Shown: positions 24,464 to 33,209, counted from the stretch's first letter. The stretch: DNA of 64,000 nt from an uncultured Oscillospiraceae bacterium (GCA_944386845.1 CALXCP010000001.1:1-64000); one strand, 5' to 3'. The notes: generated by a model from the letters alone, not told the origin. Numbers and translations: made by a program.

Positions 24464-25375
24464 GTGGACATCACACAACTGCGATACTTCATCTCCGCCG
24501 CCCACAGCCAGAACTTCTCTGAAGCGGCCCGGAGGCATTTCATCACCCAGCCCGCCCTGAGCCACCAGATCAACGCCCTGGAGAACGAGCTGGGGGTCAG
24601 GCTGTTCGTCCGCTCCGCCAAGCAGGTGCGGCTGACCTCCGCCGGGGAGCTCTTCCTCCCCGCTGCCGTGGACATGGTGGAGCGGATGGCCGACTCAGTG
24701 ACCCAGCTGCGTCGGCACTGCGCCGGACAGATGGGGCGGCTGCGCATCGGGATGGTCAACTCCTCCGCCGATGTGGTCACCCGGGTGCTGGCGGCCTTCT
24801 GCCCCCGATACCCGGGGATCGAGGTGGACCTGTCCGTCACCGTGGGGACGGACCAGCTCTCCGCCATCAGCGAGGGGCGGTTCGACTTCCACTTTACCAC
24901 CTATCCCATGGTGGCCCAGGACCCCCGGGTGGACTTTCTGGTGACCCGGGAGGACCGGTTCTGCGTGGCCATGCCCAGGGAGCACCCTCTGGCCAGGGAG
25001 CCCCTGGACTTCGCCCGCCTGGCGGACGAGCCCTTCTACTTCGAGACCGAGGGCCACTCCCCCACCCTGAGCCTTCAGCTGGACGCCCTGTGCGCCGCCC
25101 GGAGCTTCACCCCCCGGGTGGCCGGGTACTGCAGCCGGCTGGAGGCCACCCTTCTCCCGGTGGCGGCAGGGGTGGGCATGGCCATCGTCCCCGCCTCCTT
25201 CCTCCGGAGCTTTGCCGGCCCGGAGGTGGTCGGCCTGCCCATCCCTGGGGAGGACAGCCGGCTGATCTCGGTGGCGGCCTGGCGGAAGGATGGCCGGAAC
25301 CTGGCCGCGGAGAAATTCCGGGAGGTGCTGGGAGAGCTGTTCCCCGGCCGGCCGGGCGCCGGAGGGGAGCCGTGA
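24464..25375 (+). CDS. LysR-family transcriptional regulator
   Basis: A 303-residue LysR regulator with GTG start and GGGGAGGA upstream. The winged-helix domain is residues 1-65 (LRYFISAAHSQNFSEAARR, ITQPALSHQINALENELG). The rest is a periplasmic-binding-protein-like effector domain beginning GRLRIGMVNSSADVV. It lies between the TetR-like gene and the xdhC-type gene. Its target and inducer are unknown; the divergent molybdoenzyme genes are possible targets, but no site was proven. Confidence 0.93.
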   Translation: MDITQLRYFISAAHSQNFSEAARRHFITQPALSHQINALENELGVRLFVRSAKQVRLTSAGELFLPAAVDMVERMADSVTQLRRHCAGQMGRLRIGMVNSSADVVTRVLAAFCPRYPGIEVDLSVTVGTDQLSAISEGRFDFHFTTYPMVAQDPRVDFLVTREDRFCVAMPREHPLAREPLDFARLADEPFYFETEGHSPTLSLQLDALCAARSFTPRVAGYCSRLEATLLPVAAGVGMAIVPASFLRSFAGPEVVGLPIPGEDSRLISVAAWRKDGRNLAAEKFREVLGELFPGRPGAGGEP

Positions 25376-25394
25376 CAGACCGTGAACAGCAGAG

Positions 25395-25427
25395 GGCCGC
25401 GCCCCGGTATCGCTCCGGGGCGCGGCC
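25395..25427. terminator. Hairpin between convergent LysR and xdhC genes
   Basis: A 13-bp perfect stem (25395-25407 with 25415-25427). T-runs are weak, so termination may be partial. Confidence 0.55.
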
Positions 25428-25442
25428 GCTTCGTCTGCCCGC

Positions 25443-26429
25443 CTATGCCTTGGGGCCGCTCCGCTGGGCCCGGCGCTGGGCCCGGGTCAGGGTCATCTCC
25501 CCCGCGATGCTCACGGCGATCTCGGCGGGGGTGGAGGCCATGATGGGGGTGCCGATGGGGGCGTGGACCCGGTCCAGCCGCTCCAGAGGGATACCGAAGT
25601 CCGCCAGCTTCTGCCGGAGCAGGGCGGTCTTTTTCCGGGAGCCGATGACCCCCACATAGGCCAGCTCCCGCTGCAGCAGCTGCTTCTGGACTGCCAAATC
25701 GAAGGCGTGGCCGCTGGTGAGCACCACGGCGTAGTCCTCCTCCATCACCGTCAGCCGGGCGGCGATGTCCTCATAGTCGCCGCAGATCACCTGCTCCGCC
25801 GCGGGGAAGAGGGCGGGGTCTGCGTACTCCGGCCGGTCGTCGAACACGGTGACCCGAAAGCCCACGCTGTCCAGGATGGGAGCCAGGGCCATGCCGCAGT
25901 GGCCGGCGCCGAAGATCACCGCCCGGGGCCGGCTGCGCACCGGCAGGAGGACCCAGTCCCCCTCCACGGCGCAGGCCGCCCCGGTGCTCTCCCAGCTGTC
26001 CGTCCCCGGGGTCAACGCGGGACTGCCGCCGGTAAGGCTCAGCCGGAGGACCCCCGGCCGGTCATCCCGGAGCAGGTCCAGCAGCTGGCCGGTCGTCCGG
26101 GCCCAGGCCGGGTCCCGGTGGGAGACGGGCTGGAGCAGCACCCGGATGGAGCCGCCGCAGACGCCCCCGATGTCCTCCTGGTCATTGGGGTGGAGGAGGA
26201 AGTCGTGGACCGCCGTCTCTCCGGAGGCGCACAGCCGGCCGGCCAGCGCCAGGGCCTGGTTCTCCCCGGCACCGCCGCCCACGGTGCCGGCCAGCCGGCC
26301 AGACGGCCCGGCCAGCATCTGGGCCCCCGGCCCCACGGGGGCGGAGCCCTCCCGCCCGATCACGGTGACCAGCACGCAGTCCCGCCCGGCAGCCAGCTCC
26401 CGCTCCAGCGCGGTGTAGATCTCCATCAT
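25443..26429 (-). CDS. xdhC: XdhC/CoxI-family molybdoenzyme maturation protein
   Basis: A 328-residue XdhC-type protein, which binds molybdenum cofactor and prepares it (sulfuration and insertion) for xanthine dehydrogenase-family enzymes. The N-terminal domain carries VTVIGREGSAPVGPGAQML and VGGGAGENQAL. The C-terminal Rossmann domain carries AVIFGAGHCGMALAPIL and ends with IGSRKK and GTPIMASTPAEIAVSI. I chose 26429 because AAGGAGG lies 9 bases upstream; ATG 26435 is too close to the site. It is divergent from the MocA-like gene and near the Mo-hydroxylase operon. Confidence 0.9.
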   Translation of the reverse strand: MMEIYTALERELAAGRDCVLVTVIGREGSAPVGPGAQMLAGPSGRLAGTVGGGAGENQALALAGRLCASGETAVHDFLLHPNDQEDIGGVCGGSIRVLLQPVSHRDPAWARTTGQLLDLLRDDRPGVLRLSLTGGSPALTPGTDSWESTGAACAVEGDWVLLPVRSRPRAVIFGAGHCGMALAPILDSVGFRVTVFDDRPEYADPALFPAAEQVICGDYEDIAARLTVMEEDYAVVLTSGHAFDLAVQKQLLQRELAYVGVIGSRKKTALLRQKLADFGIPLERLDRVHAPIGTPIMASTPAEIAVSIAGEMTLTRAQRRAQRSGPKA

Positions 26430-26611
26430 GCTCATTGCCCTCCTTGGACAGGCGGGCCGGCCGGGGAGGCGGAGGTGCTCCGCCCCAGGCCGGCAGCCCG
26501 CCGGTATTTTGGAAATTATAGCATCCTCGTCTCCGCCGCGAGGCAAAAAAATATGAAGGCTCATCAAAAAGAACGAAAGGCCCCTCCCCGGTGCCCGGCA
26601 GCCTCCCCCCC

Positions 26612-26640
26612 TTGACGGCGGCAGGCCGCCGGGGTATGCT
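26612..26640 (+). promoter_or_regulatory. Promoter for the MocA-like gene
   Basis: TTGACG (26612-26617), 17-base spacer, TATGCT (26635-26640). On the opposite strand a perfect -10 (ATTATA at 26515-26520) may serve xdhC, but its -35 is unclear. Confidence 0.65.
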
Positions 26641-26694
26641 GTCCCTGACGAAGGGGCCGCCGGCGGGCGGCCCGAGCGAGAGGGGGCGGACAGG

Positions 26695-27294
26695 GTGAAG
26701 CTCGGCGGGATCATCGCGGCGGCGGGCCTCTCCACCCGGATGGGAGCCTTTAAGCCGCTGCTGCCTCTGGACGGGCGGCCCATCCTCTGCCGGGAGGCCG
26801 ACCTGCTGCTGGCCGCCGGGGCCGACCCCCTGGTGGTGGTCACCGGCCACCGGGCAGATGAGGTGGCGCGCGCCCTGGCCGGCAGCCCGCCGGCGGTGCG
26901 ACTGCTGTACAATCCGGACTACCGGGGGGACATGTTCCTGTCAGTGCGGCTGGGGGCGGCGGCGCTGCCCCGGGAGACCGAGGCATTCTTCTTCCTCCCG
27001 GCGGACTGTCCTGACGTCCGGCCCGCCACCCTGGAGGGCCTTCTCCGGGCCTTCCGCGCGGCCCGGCCGGACTGGTGCGTCCCGGTGTACGCCGGCCGCC
27101 GGGGGCACCCACCCCTCCTCTCCGGACGGCTGCTGGCCCCGCTGCTGGCCTACGGCGGGGAGGGAGGGCTGAAGGGCTTCCTCCGGCAGTACGCCCCCCT
27201 GGAGGTCCCGGTGGACGACCCGGAGGTCACCCGGGACATGGACACCCCTGAGGAGTACCGCTCCCTGACCGCCGGGCGGCAGGACAACCTGTGA
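26695..27294 (+). CDS. MocA/MobA-like molybdenum cofactor nucleotidyltransferase
   Basis: A 199-residue nucleotidyltransferase, GTG start. The N-terminal nucleotide loop IIAAAGLSTRMGAFKPLLPL and the metal-binding block FFLPADCPDVRP are those of MocA/MobA-type enzymes, which add CMP or GMP to molybdopterin. Xanthine dehydrogenase-family enzymes usually need the cytosine dinucleotide form, so a MocA (CTP) role fits the nearby hydroxylase genes. Specificity cannot be fixed from the sequence. Confidence 0.85.
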   Translation: MKLGGIIAAAGLSTRMGAFKPLLPLDGRPILCREADLLLAAGADPLVVVTGHRADEVARALAGSPPAVRLLYNPDYRGDMFLSVRLGAAALPRETEAFFFLPADCPDVRPATLEGLLRAFRAARPDWCVPVYAGRRGHPPLLSGRLLAPLLAYGGEGGLKGFLRQYAPLEVPVDDPEVTRDMDTPEEYRSLTAGRQDNL

Positions 27295-27310
27295 TTCGAT
27301 TCTCTTATCA

Positions 27311-27347
27311 CGATCAAGCAAATTGGTATTTCAAATTTACTTGATCG
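27311..27347 (+). promoter_or_regulatory. AT-rich 37-base dyad upstream of the Mo-hydroxylase operon
   Basis: CGATCAAG (27311-27318) and CTTGATCG (27340-27347) with a nested AAATT/AATTT pair form a stem of 13 paired bases around a 9-base loop. It could be an operator or the terminator of the upstream gene. The region 27295-27430 is markedly AT-rich against its surroundings. A possible promoter, TTGATC-16-TATTTT (27341-27368), overlaps its right arm. Confidence 0.5.
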
Positions 27348-27378
27348 TTCCAAGGAACTCATTATTTTGGCTTTTTGT

Positions 27379-27419
27379 ATATGTGATATGCTTTTTGCGA
27401 GCATATCACATATTTTTTT
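27379..27419 (+). terminator. Intrinsic terminator in the leader of the Mo-hydroxylase operon
   Basis: A 13-bp perfect stem (27379-27391 with 27401-27413) followed by seven T (27413-27419). It ends the MocA-like transcript, or acts as an attenuator if transcription starts at the candidate promoter just upstream. Confidence 0.85.
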
Positions 27420-27496
27420 GTGACATTTGCAGGGGCGAACCGTTCGAGCCTGCGACAAAACGGGCGACGCCCGTGGGAGCAAAGGAGGAGATCGAC

Positions 27497-28345
27497 TTGG
27501 AGATAAAACTGGCAACGACTGTCCCGGAGGCGGTCAGGATGCTGGAGGCGGCCCCCGGCGGCAAGATCCTGGCCGGCGGGACCGACATCCTGGTGACGCT
27601 GAACGGGAACGCGGTCCCCGACGACCTGACCCTGGTCCACATCGGGGAGATCGCCGAGCTGCGGCGCATCACGGAGACGGAGACGGCGCTGAAGATCGGC
27701 TGCCTGGTCACCGACACCATGCTGGCCGGGTCGGCGGCGGTGGAGAAGTACGCCCACGCCCTGTGGCAGGCCGCCCGGGAGTCCGCCGGGCCCCAGGTGC
27801 GCAACCGGGCCACGGTGGGCGGGAACATCGGCACCGCCTCCCCGGCGGCCGACGTGGTGTGCGCCCTGGAGGCGATGGATGCCGTGGCCCACATCGTGGG
27901 ACCCGGCGGGGAGCGGGACGCCCGCCTGGGCGAGATCATCACCGGCCCCAAAAAGACCAGCCTGGCCCGGGGGGAGATCATCACCGAGCTCACCGTCCCC
28001 AAGGGGGCCAGCGCCTTTGAGAAGATCGGCAAGCGTCAGGCCATGACCATCTCCATCGCCAACGCCGCCGCCTGGGTGGAGCTGGAGGGCGACACCATCC
28101 GGGCCCTGCGGGTGGTGATCGGCTCCGCCGCCCCCACCCACGTCCGGGCCGCGGAGGTGGAGGCTGCCCTCACCGGCCAGAAGGTCAGCCGGGCCGTCGT
28201 GGAGGAGAAGGCCAGGCTGGCCGTCCACAGCATCTCCCCCCTGACCGACCAGCGGGCGACCCAGTGGTACCGCACGGAGGTCGTCCCCGTCATGGTGGCG
28301 CGGGCGATCCTGGCGGCCTGCGAGCAAGGAGGTTGGAACACATGA
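27497..28345 (+). CDS. Molybdenum hydroxylase FAD-binding subunit (NdhF/XdhB-like)
   Basis: A 282-residue FAD subunit of the xanthine dehydrogenase family, which passes electrons from the Fe-S clusters to the acceptor. The TTG at 27497 is chosen because AAAGGAGG lies 8 bases upstream; longer readings cross the terminator. FAD-site motifs are GGKILAGGTDILVTL and RNRATVGGNIGTASPAADV. The C-terminal domain contains GASAFEKIGKRQAMTISIAN. Length matches the ~33 kDa subunit of nicotinate dehydrogenase. It overlaps the next gene by ATGA. Confidence 0.9.
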   Translation: MEIKLATTVPEAVRMLEAAPGGKILAGGTDILVTLNGNAVPDDLTLVHIGEIAELRRITETETALKIGCLVTDTMLAGSAAVEKYAHALWQAARESAGPQVRNRATVGGNIGTASPAADVVCALEAMDAVAHIVGPGGERDARLGEIITGPKKTSLARGEIITELTVPKGASAFEKIGKRQAMTISIANAAAWVELEGDTIRALRVVIGSAAPTHVRAAEVEAALTGQKVSRAVVEEKARLAVHSISPLTDQRATQWYRTEVVPVMVARAILAACEQGGWNT

Positions 28346-29373
28346 TCAGGAAAGGACGCGGCATCGCCGGGTGCCTCTACTCTCTCACCGTTCCCAACGC
28401 GCCCAACCCCTGCACGGCCAACGTGCTCATGCGGGAGGACGGCAGCGTCAACATCCAGATGGGCATCGTGGACATCGGCCAGGGCGCTCAGACCGCCATG
28501 TGCATGATGGCGGCGGAGTTCTTCACCATCCCGGTGGAGAAGGTCCGCATCTACACGGCGGACACCCACGCCACCCCCTACGACTTCGGCACCCTGAGCT
28601 CCCGGCTCACCTTCGTGGGCGGCCGTGCGCTGCTCAACGCCTGCCAGCAGGTGATGGACGTGCTGAAGAGCGCGGCGGCCATGCAGCTGCACACCCTCCC
28701 GGAGCGGCTCTACTGCGAGGGCGGCTTCCTGAAGGACAAGTACGATCCCGCCAAGATGCTTCCCATCCAGGCGGCGGCCGCCATCTCCCAGTTCGTCTGC
28801 CGGAAGATGCCCATGGGGCAGGGGGAGTACTACCCCTTCAATGTCCCGGCGGACGAAAACGGCTGCGGCGAGCCCTCGGTGTCCTACTACTACCATGCCT
28901 CGGTGGCCGATGTGGAGGTGGACGACGAGACCGGCGTGGTCACCGTGAAGGAGATCTGGAGCGCGGTGGACTGCGGCAAGGCCATCAACCCCTCCGCGGT
29001 GGTGGGGCAGTGCGACGGCGGCACCCTCCAGGGCATCGGCTGGGCGCTGGGGGAGGACATGTACCCCTACTGCACCCACAACGACGGCCCGGCGCCCGAG
29101 TTTGACCCCGACTTCCGGCCCCGGAACCTGTCCGACTACCCCCTGCCCACCACCATGGATGCCCCGGAGATCCACTCCATGTTCGTGGAGTCCCACGACG
29201 GCGAGGGCCCCTACGGGGCCAAGGCCGCCGGCGAGATCTGCGCCAACACCGCCGCCCCCGCCATCGTCAACGCCATCCACGACGCCGTGGGCGTCTGGAT
29301 CACCGAGCTGCCTGCGACGCCGGACAAGGTCCTGCGGGCTATCCGGGAAAAGCAGGAAAAGGAGGGCGCCTGA
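28342..29373 (+). CDS. Molybdenum hydroxylase Mo-binding subunit, C-terminal half (NdhM-like)
   Basis: A 343-residue protein equal to the C-terminal half of a xanthine dehydrogenase large subunit. It begins KGRGIAGCLYSLTVPNAP, where the family continues after its middle junction, and includes QMGIVDIGQGAQTAM (cofactor-binding Gln), YDFGTLSSRLTFVGGRAL and, near the end, GEGPYGAKAAGEICANTAAP holding the Glu equivalent to the family catalytic base. The N-terminal half is a separate gene two positions downstream. This split matches nicotinate dehydrogenase of Eubacterium barkeri. Confidence 0.88.
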   Translation: MIRKGRGIAGCLYSLTVPNAPNPCTANVLMREDGSVNIQMGIVDIGQGAQTAMCMMAAEFFTIPVEKVRIYTADTHATPYDFGTLSSRLTFVGGRALLNACQQVMDVLKSAAAMQLHTLPERLYCEGGFLKDKYDPAKMLPIQAAAAISQFVCRKMPMGQGEYYPFNVPADENGCGEPSVSYYYHASVADVEVDDETGVVTVKEIWSAVDCGKAINPSAVVGQCDGGTLQGIGWALGEDMYPYCTHNDGPAPEFDPDFRPRNLSDYPLPTTMDAPEIHSMFVESHDGEGPYGAKAAGEICANTAAPAIVNAIHDAVGVWITELPATPDKVLRAIREKQEKEGA

Positions 29374-29375
29374 CC

Positions 29376-29906
29376 ATGAAACTGACATTTTTCCTCAACG
29401 GCAGAGAGGTCACCTGTGACATCTCGCCGGAGATGACGCTGCTCACCGTCCTGAAGGAGCTCCTCCACGTCAACAGCGTCAAGCGCGCCTGCCTCCAGGG
29501 GGAGTGCGGCGCCTGCACCGTCATCGTGGACGGGGACGCCATGAACTCCTGCCTGATCCTGGCGGCCACCGTGGGCGGCAAGCACGTGGAGACGCTGGAG
29601 AGCCTGGGGGACAGCCAGCACATGCATCCCCTGCAGAAAGCATTCCTGGACACCGGCGCCTTCCAGTGCGGCTTCTGCACCCCCGGCTTCATCATGTCGG
29701 CCAAGGCGCTGCTGGACAAGAACCCCCACCCCACCGAGGAGGAGATCCGCTACGGCCTGTCCGGCAACCTGTGCCGGTGCACCGGCTACGTCAAGCCGCT
29801 GGAGGCTGTGAAGGCCTATGTGGCGGCTCAGTCGGACATCAAGGTCAATGAGGACGCCGTCCAGGCGGTCAAGGCCGCCGCGGAGCAAATGGGAGGTGCG
29901 CACTGA
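29376..29906 (+). CDS. Molybdenum hydroxylase 2Fe-2S subunit (NdhS-like)
   Basis: A 176-residue subunit with two 2Fe-2S clusters. The ferredoxin-like domain ligands are C39, C44, C47 and C59; the helical domain ligands are C98, C101, C133 and C135. It links the Mo site to the FAD subunit. The last ~25 residues extend a little past the usual ~155. It lies 2 bases after the C-terminal Mo gene and overlaps the next start by one base, so the four genes form one operon. Confidence 0.95.
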   Translation: MKLTFFLNGREVTCDISPEMTLLTVLKELLHVNSVKRACLQGECGACTVIVDGDAMNSCLILAATVGGKHVETLESLGDSQHMHPLQKAFLDTGAFQCGFCTPGFIMSAKALLDKNPHPTEEEIRYGLSGNLCRCTGYVKPLEAVKAYVAAQSDIKVNEDAVQAVKAAAEQMGGAH

Positions 29907-31201
29907 TGTATGAGAAACAGGATTACGAGGTGATCGGCCACAGCCGGCCCCGGAACGACGCCCCCGGCCAGGTGACCGGGACCGTCCAGTACGTCTGCGA
30001 CCTGCACCTGCCCGGGATGCTCTATGCCAAGCCCGTCCTGTCCACCGAGCACCACGCCCGGATCCTCTCCATCGATGCCTCCGCCGCCCTGGCCCTGCCC
30101 GGGGTACACTGTGTGGCCACCTCGGCGGACGCCCCCGATTACTGCTACGGCGTCACCGACCACGACACCCCCTGCCTGGCCGTCAATAAGGTGCGGTACA
30201 AGGGGGAGATGGTGGCCTGCGTGGCGGCGGAGAGCTACGCCCTGGCCTGCAAGGCGGCCTCCCTGGTGAAGGTGGAGTACGAGCGGCTCCCCGCCGTCTT
30301 CGACCCCCGGGACGCCCTGAAGCCCGGCGCCCCCGTCATCCACGACGAGTGCCAGGGGACCAGCTATGAGGGCAACCTTCTGCTGGCGGGCCCGGGCAAG
30401 ACGCTGAAGCTGCGGGTGGGTGACGTGGACAAGGGCTTTGCCGAGTCCGACGTCATCCTGGAGCGGGAGTTCTGCACCAACCCCCAGAAGCCCCTGCCCA
30501 TCGAGCCCTTCGCCACCCTGGCCGCGCCCGACGACGAGGGGGGCCTCACCGTCTGGTCCACCCAGCAGTGCGTCTTCGGCATCGCCGAGCACGTGGCATC
30601 CATCGTCCAGCTGCCCATGTCCAAGGTCCGCATGGTGGCCCCGGCGGTGGGCGGCGGCTTCGGCGAGAAGAACCAGGTGGGCACCGAGCCGGTGACCGCC
30701 CTGCTGGCCAAGCTCACCAACCGCCCGGTGAAGCTGGAGCTGACCACCGAGGAGTCCCTGATGTTCACCGGCACCAAGCACCCCATGTATTTCACTTACA
30801 AGCTGGGGGCCAAGCGGGACGGCACCCTGGTGGCCCTGAAGTGGGACTGCGTCACCGGCTGCGGCGCGTACAGCAGCGTGGCCAAGCTGATCTCCGGCAA
30901 GGTGGCCTTCTGGGGCGCAGGGCCCTACCTCATCCCCAACCAGTGGTCGGACGTGAAGATCGCCTGCACCAACAAGCAGATCGGCTCCGCTATGCGGGGC
31001 TTCGGCATGGGGCAGCCCACCTTCGCCCTGGAGGTCCTGATGGACATGCTGGCGGAGGAGCTGGGCATGGACCCGCTGGAGCTGCGGAAGAAAAACATGT
31101 TCCGGGATGGCGAGCACATGTCCACCGGCCAGGCCATCCGGGCCTCCGGCATCGGCCTGTGCCTGGACAAGGTGGCCGAGGCCTCCGGCTGGGGAAAGTG
31201 A
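29906..31201 (+). CDS. Molybdenum hydroxylase Mo-binding subunit, N-terminal half (NdhL-like)
   Basis: A 431-residue protein equal to the N-terminal half of the family's large subunit: YEVIGHSRPRNDAPGQVTG at the start, IEPFATLAAPDDEGGLTVW, VGGGFGEKNQVGTEPVTALL, and the cofactor-site AMRGFGMGQPTFALEVLMD near residue 365. It stops at LCLDKVAEASGWGK, just where fused homologues continue into the half encoded at 28342-29373. The gene order is FAD, Mo-C, Fe-S, Mo-N. The substrate may be nicotinate, a purine or another N-heterocycle; no pathway gene nearby decides. Confidence 0.88.
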   Translation: MYEKQDYEVIGHSRPRNDAPGQVTGTVQYVCDLHLPGMLYAKPVLSTEHHARILSIDASAALALPGVHCVATSADAPDYCYGVTDHDTPCLAVNKVRYKGEMVACVAAESYALACKAASLVKVEYERLPAVFDPRDALKPGAPVIHDECQGTSYEGNLLLAGPGKTLKLRVGDVDKGFAESDVILEREFCTNPQKPLPIEPFATLAAPDDEGGLTVWSTQQCVFGIAEHVASIVQLPMSKVRMVAPAVGGGFGEKNQVGTEPVTALLAKLTNRPVKLELTTEESLMFTGTKHPMYFTYKLGAKRDGTLVALKWDCVTGCGAYSSVAKLISGKVAFWGAGPYLIPNQWSDVKIACTNKQIGSAMRGFGMGQPTFALEVLMDMLAEELGMDPLELRKKNMFRDGEHMSTGQAIRASGIGLCLDKVAEASGWGK

Positions 31202-31244
31202 CCCCCGGGCCGGACCAGACCGCCGGAGACAGAGGATAAAACGA

Positions 31245-31283
31245 AGACGCCCCCGCCGCGCGACGAGCGCGGCGGGGGCGTCT
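31245..31283. terminator. Terminator between Mo-hydroxylase operon and mreB
   Basis: A 17-bp perfect stem (31245-31261 with 31267-31283, GACGA loop) between convergent genes. T content follows only partly on the + side. Confidence 0.8.
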
Positions 31284-31300
31284 GGTCTTTCTGTGTCCGC

Positions 31301-32329
31301 TCAGTTCATCTGGCGGCGGCGGGACAGGTTCATGGTGCCGTCCTGCATCTCGCCCACCGACTCCAGGCTCTTGCCGCAGCCGTAGGCCACGCAGGAGATG
31401 GCGTCGTCGGCCACATGGGTCTCGATGCCGGTGTGGGACTCGATGAGCTTGTCAAAGCCCCAGACCAGCGACCCGCCCCCGGTCATGACGATGCCGTTGG
31501 TGGAGATGTCGGCCACCAGCTCGGGGGGCGTGCGCTCCAGCACGGAGTGGATGGCCTCCAGGATGCGCTGGGCGGGCTCCTCGAAGGCCTCGATCATCTC
31601 GCTGGACGAGACGGAGAACACCCGGGGCAGGCCGGTCATCAGGCAGCGGCCCTTGATCTCCATGGTGACCTCCTCCGGCCGGGGGAAGACGCAGCCGATG
31701 GAGATCTTCAGGTCCTCAGCGGTACGCTCGCCGATGAGCACGTTGTGCTTGCGGCGTATGTACTTGATGACCGCCTCGTTGAACTGGTCGCCCGCCACCT
31801 TGATGGAGGCGGACTCCACCACGCCGGACAGGGAGATCACCGCGATGTCGGCGGTGCCGCCGCCGATGTCCACCACCATGTGGCCGTCGGGCTTGGCGAT
31901 GTCGATGCCGGCGCCGATGGCGGCGGCCACCGGCTCCTCGATGAGGTAGACCCGGCGGGCGCCGGACTGGATGCCCGCGTCGATGACGGCGCGCTCCTCC
32001 ACCTCGGTGATGCCCGAGGGGACGCAGATGACCACCCGGGGCTTGATGAGGCTGAAGGTGGACACCTTGCGGATGAACTCCTTCAGCATCCGCTCCGTCA
32101 TGTCATAGTCGGAGATGACCCCCTCCCGCAGGGGGCGGATGGCGATGATGTTGCCGGGGGTGCGGCCCAGCATCTGCTGCGCCTCCGCGCCCACCTTCAG
32201 CAGCTTGCCGGTGTTCTTGTCCAGCGCCACCACCGAGGGCTCCCGCAGCACCACGCCCTTGCCCTTCACGAATACCAGGACAGAGGCGGTGCCCAGATCG
32301 ATGCCGATATCCTTGCTAAACAGACCCAT
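31301..32329 (-). CDS. mreB: MreB/Mbl-type cell-shape actin
   Basis: A 342-residue bacterial actin that guides lateral wall synthesis on the inner membrane face. Motifs: IGIDLGTASVLVFVKGKG (phosphate 1), VVDIGGGTADIAVISLSG (phosphate 2) and VMTGGGSLVWGFDKLI (adenosine). Length is normal. GAGAGGAA lies before the ATG. No mreC/mreD follow, which fits an Mbl or MreBH-like lone paralogue; the exact paralogue is uncertain. Confidence 0.94.
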   Translation of the reverse strand: MGLFSKDIGIDLGTASVLVFVKGKGVVLREPSVVALDKNTGKLLKVGAEAQQMLGRTPGNIIAIRPLREGVISDYDMTERMLKEFIRKVSTFSLIKPRVVICVPSGITEVEERAVIDAGIQSGARRVYLIEEPVAAAIGAGIDIAKPDGHMVVDIGGGTADIAVISLSGVVESASIKVAGDQFNEAVIKYIRRKHNVLIGERTAEDLKISIGCVFPRPEEVTMEIKGRCLMTGLPRVFSVSSSEMIEAFEEPAQRILEAIHSVLERTPPELVADISTNGIVMTGGGSLVWGFDKLIESHTGIETHVADDAISCVAYGCGKSLESVGEMQDGTMNLSRRRQMN

Positions 32330-32416
32330 GATCGTTTCCTCTCAATTTCTATCATCCTCTCCGCCGGGGCGGAGGATCCTGCTCTCTCCGGGCCGGACAC
32401 GCCGGCCGTCCCTGCT

Positions 32417-32445
32417 ATTATACCCAGATCCTCCCGGCATTTCAA
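32417..32445 (-). promoter_or_regulatory. mreB promoter
   Basis: Minus-strand TTGAAA (32440-32445), 17-base spacer, TATAAT (32417-32422). Confidence 0.88.
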
Positions 32446-32462
32446 TCCTTTCCGTCCGGGAT

Positions 32463-33209
32463 TCAGAAAGAATTCATAAAATCCCGCTCCCGCCCCGGGG
32501 GCGGGGCGGCCGGAGCCGTCTCCTTTCCGCCCGGCCGCGCCCGGGCCAGGGTAACGCACACCACCCCCGCCGCCCCGGCAGAGCGCAGCACCCGGGCGCA
32601 CTCGGACAGGGTGGAGCCGGTGGTGACCACGTCGTCGGCCAGCAGCACCCGCTTCCCCCTCACGGCGCCGGGGTCGGTCGCCCGGTAGGCCCCCAGCACG
32701 TTGGCACGGCGGGCGCTCTCCTCGGTCAGCCCCGACTGGGCGGGGTCGTGCCGGATCCTATCCAGCGTCTCCGTTACGGGCAGGCCCAGGAGCGGGGCCA
32801 TCCCCTCCGCCAGCAGCCGCACCTGGTCATAGCCCCTCTGTCGCCGGCGCTTCCGGCTCAGGGGGACGTAGGTGAGCAGGTCGTACTCCCCCACCAGCCG
32901 GTCCCGGACGCACTGGGCCATCAGGGCGGCGTACACCGGGGCGTAGTCCCGGCAGCCGCCGAACTTGTACCGGTGGAAGGAGGCCCGCACCGGGTCCCGG
33001 TACCACAGGGGCGAGACGCATTTGTCCACGAACTCGCCGGCGGGCTCCGCCTTTCCCGGGTCGGTCCAGGGGAGGACGGGCTGGCACACATGACAGATGT
33101 CCTGCTCCCCCTCGGGCAGCAGCCTGTCGCAGAAGGGACACCGGGGCGGGAACAGAAGGTCCAGCAGGGCGTCCGCCGTCCGGCGGGGCAGGCTTTTTCT
33201 CTCTTCCAC
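32463..33209 (-). CDS. comF: ComF-family phosphoribosyltransferase-like protein
   Basis: A 248-residue ComF protein, associated with DNA uptake in naturally competent bacteria. The N-terminal four-Cys zinc site is CPFCDR and CHVC. The C-terminal PRTase domain has LTYVPLSRKRRRQRGYDQV and the PRPP loop VLLADDVVTTGSTL. The GTG at 33209 is preferred: AGGAGG lies 9 bases upstream, whereas the GTG at 33218 touches it. It has its own promoter. Confidence 0.9.
   Translation of the reverse strand: MEERKSLPRRTADALLDLLFPPRCPFCDRLLPEGEQDICHVCQPVLPWTDPGKAEPAGEFVDKCVSPLWYRDPVRASFHRYKFGGCRDYAPVYAALMAQCVRDRLVGEYDLLTYVPLSRKRRRQRGYDQVRLLAEGMAPLLGLPVTETLDRIRHDPAQSGLTEESARRANVLGAYRATDPGAVRGKRVLLADDVVTTGSTLSECARVLRSAGAAGVVCVTLARARPGGKETAPAAPPPGRERDFMNSF

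Noticed and set aside
24385..24560. TetR frame continuing to 24560 as a longer protein
   Set aside because: After the G7 tract the product is unlike any regulator and overlaps the LysR start; the restored frame is natural.
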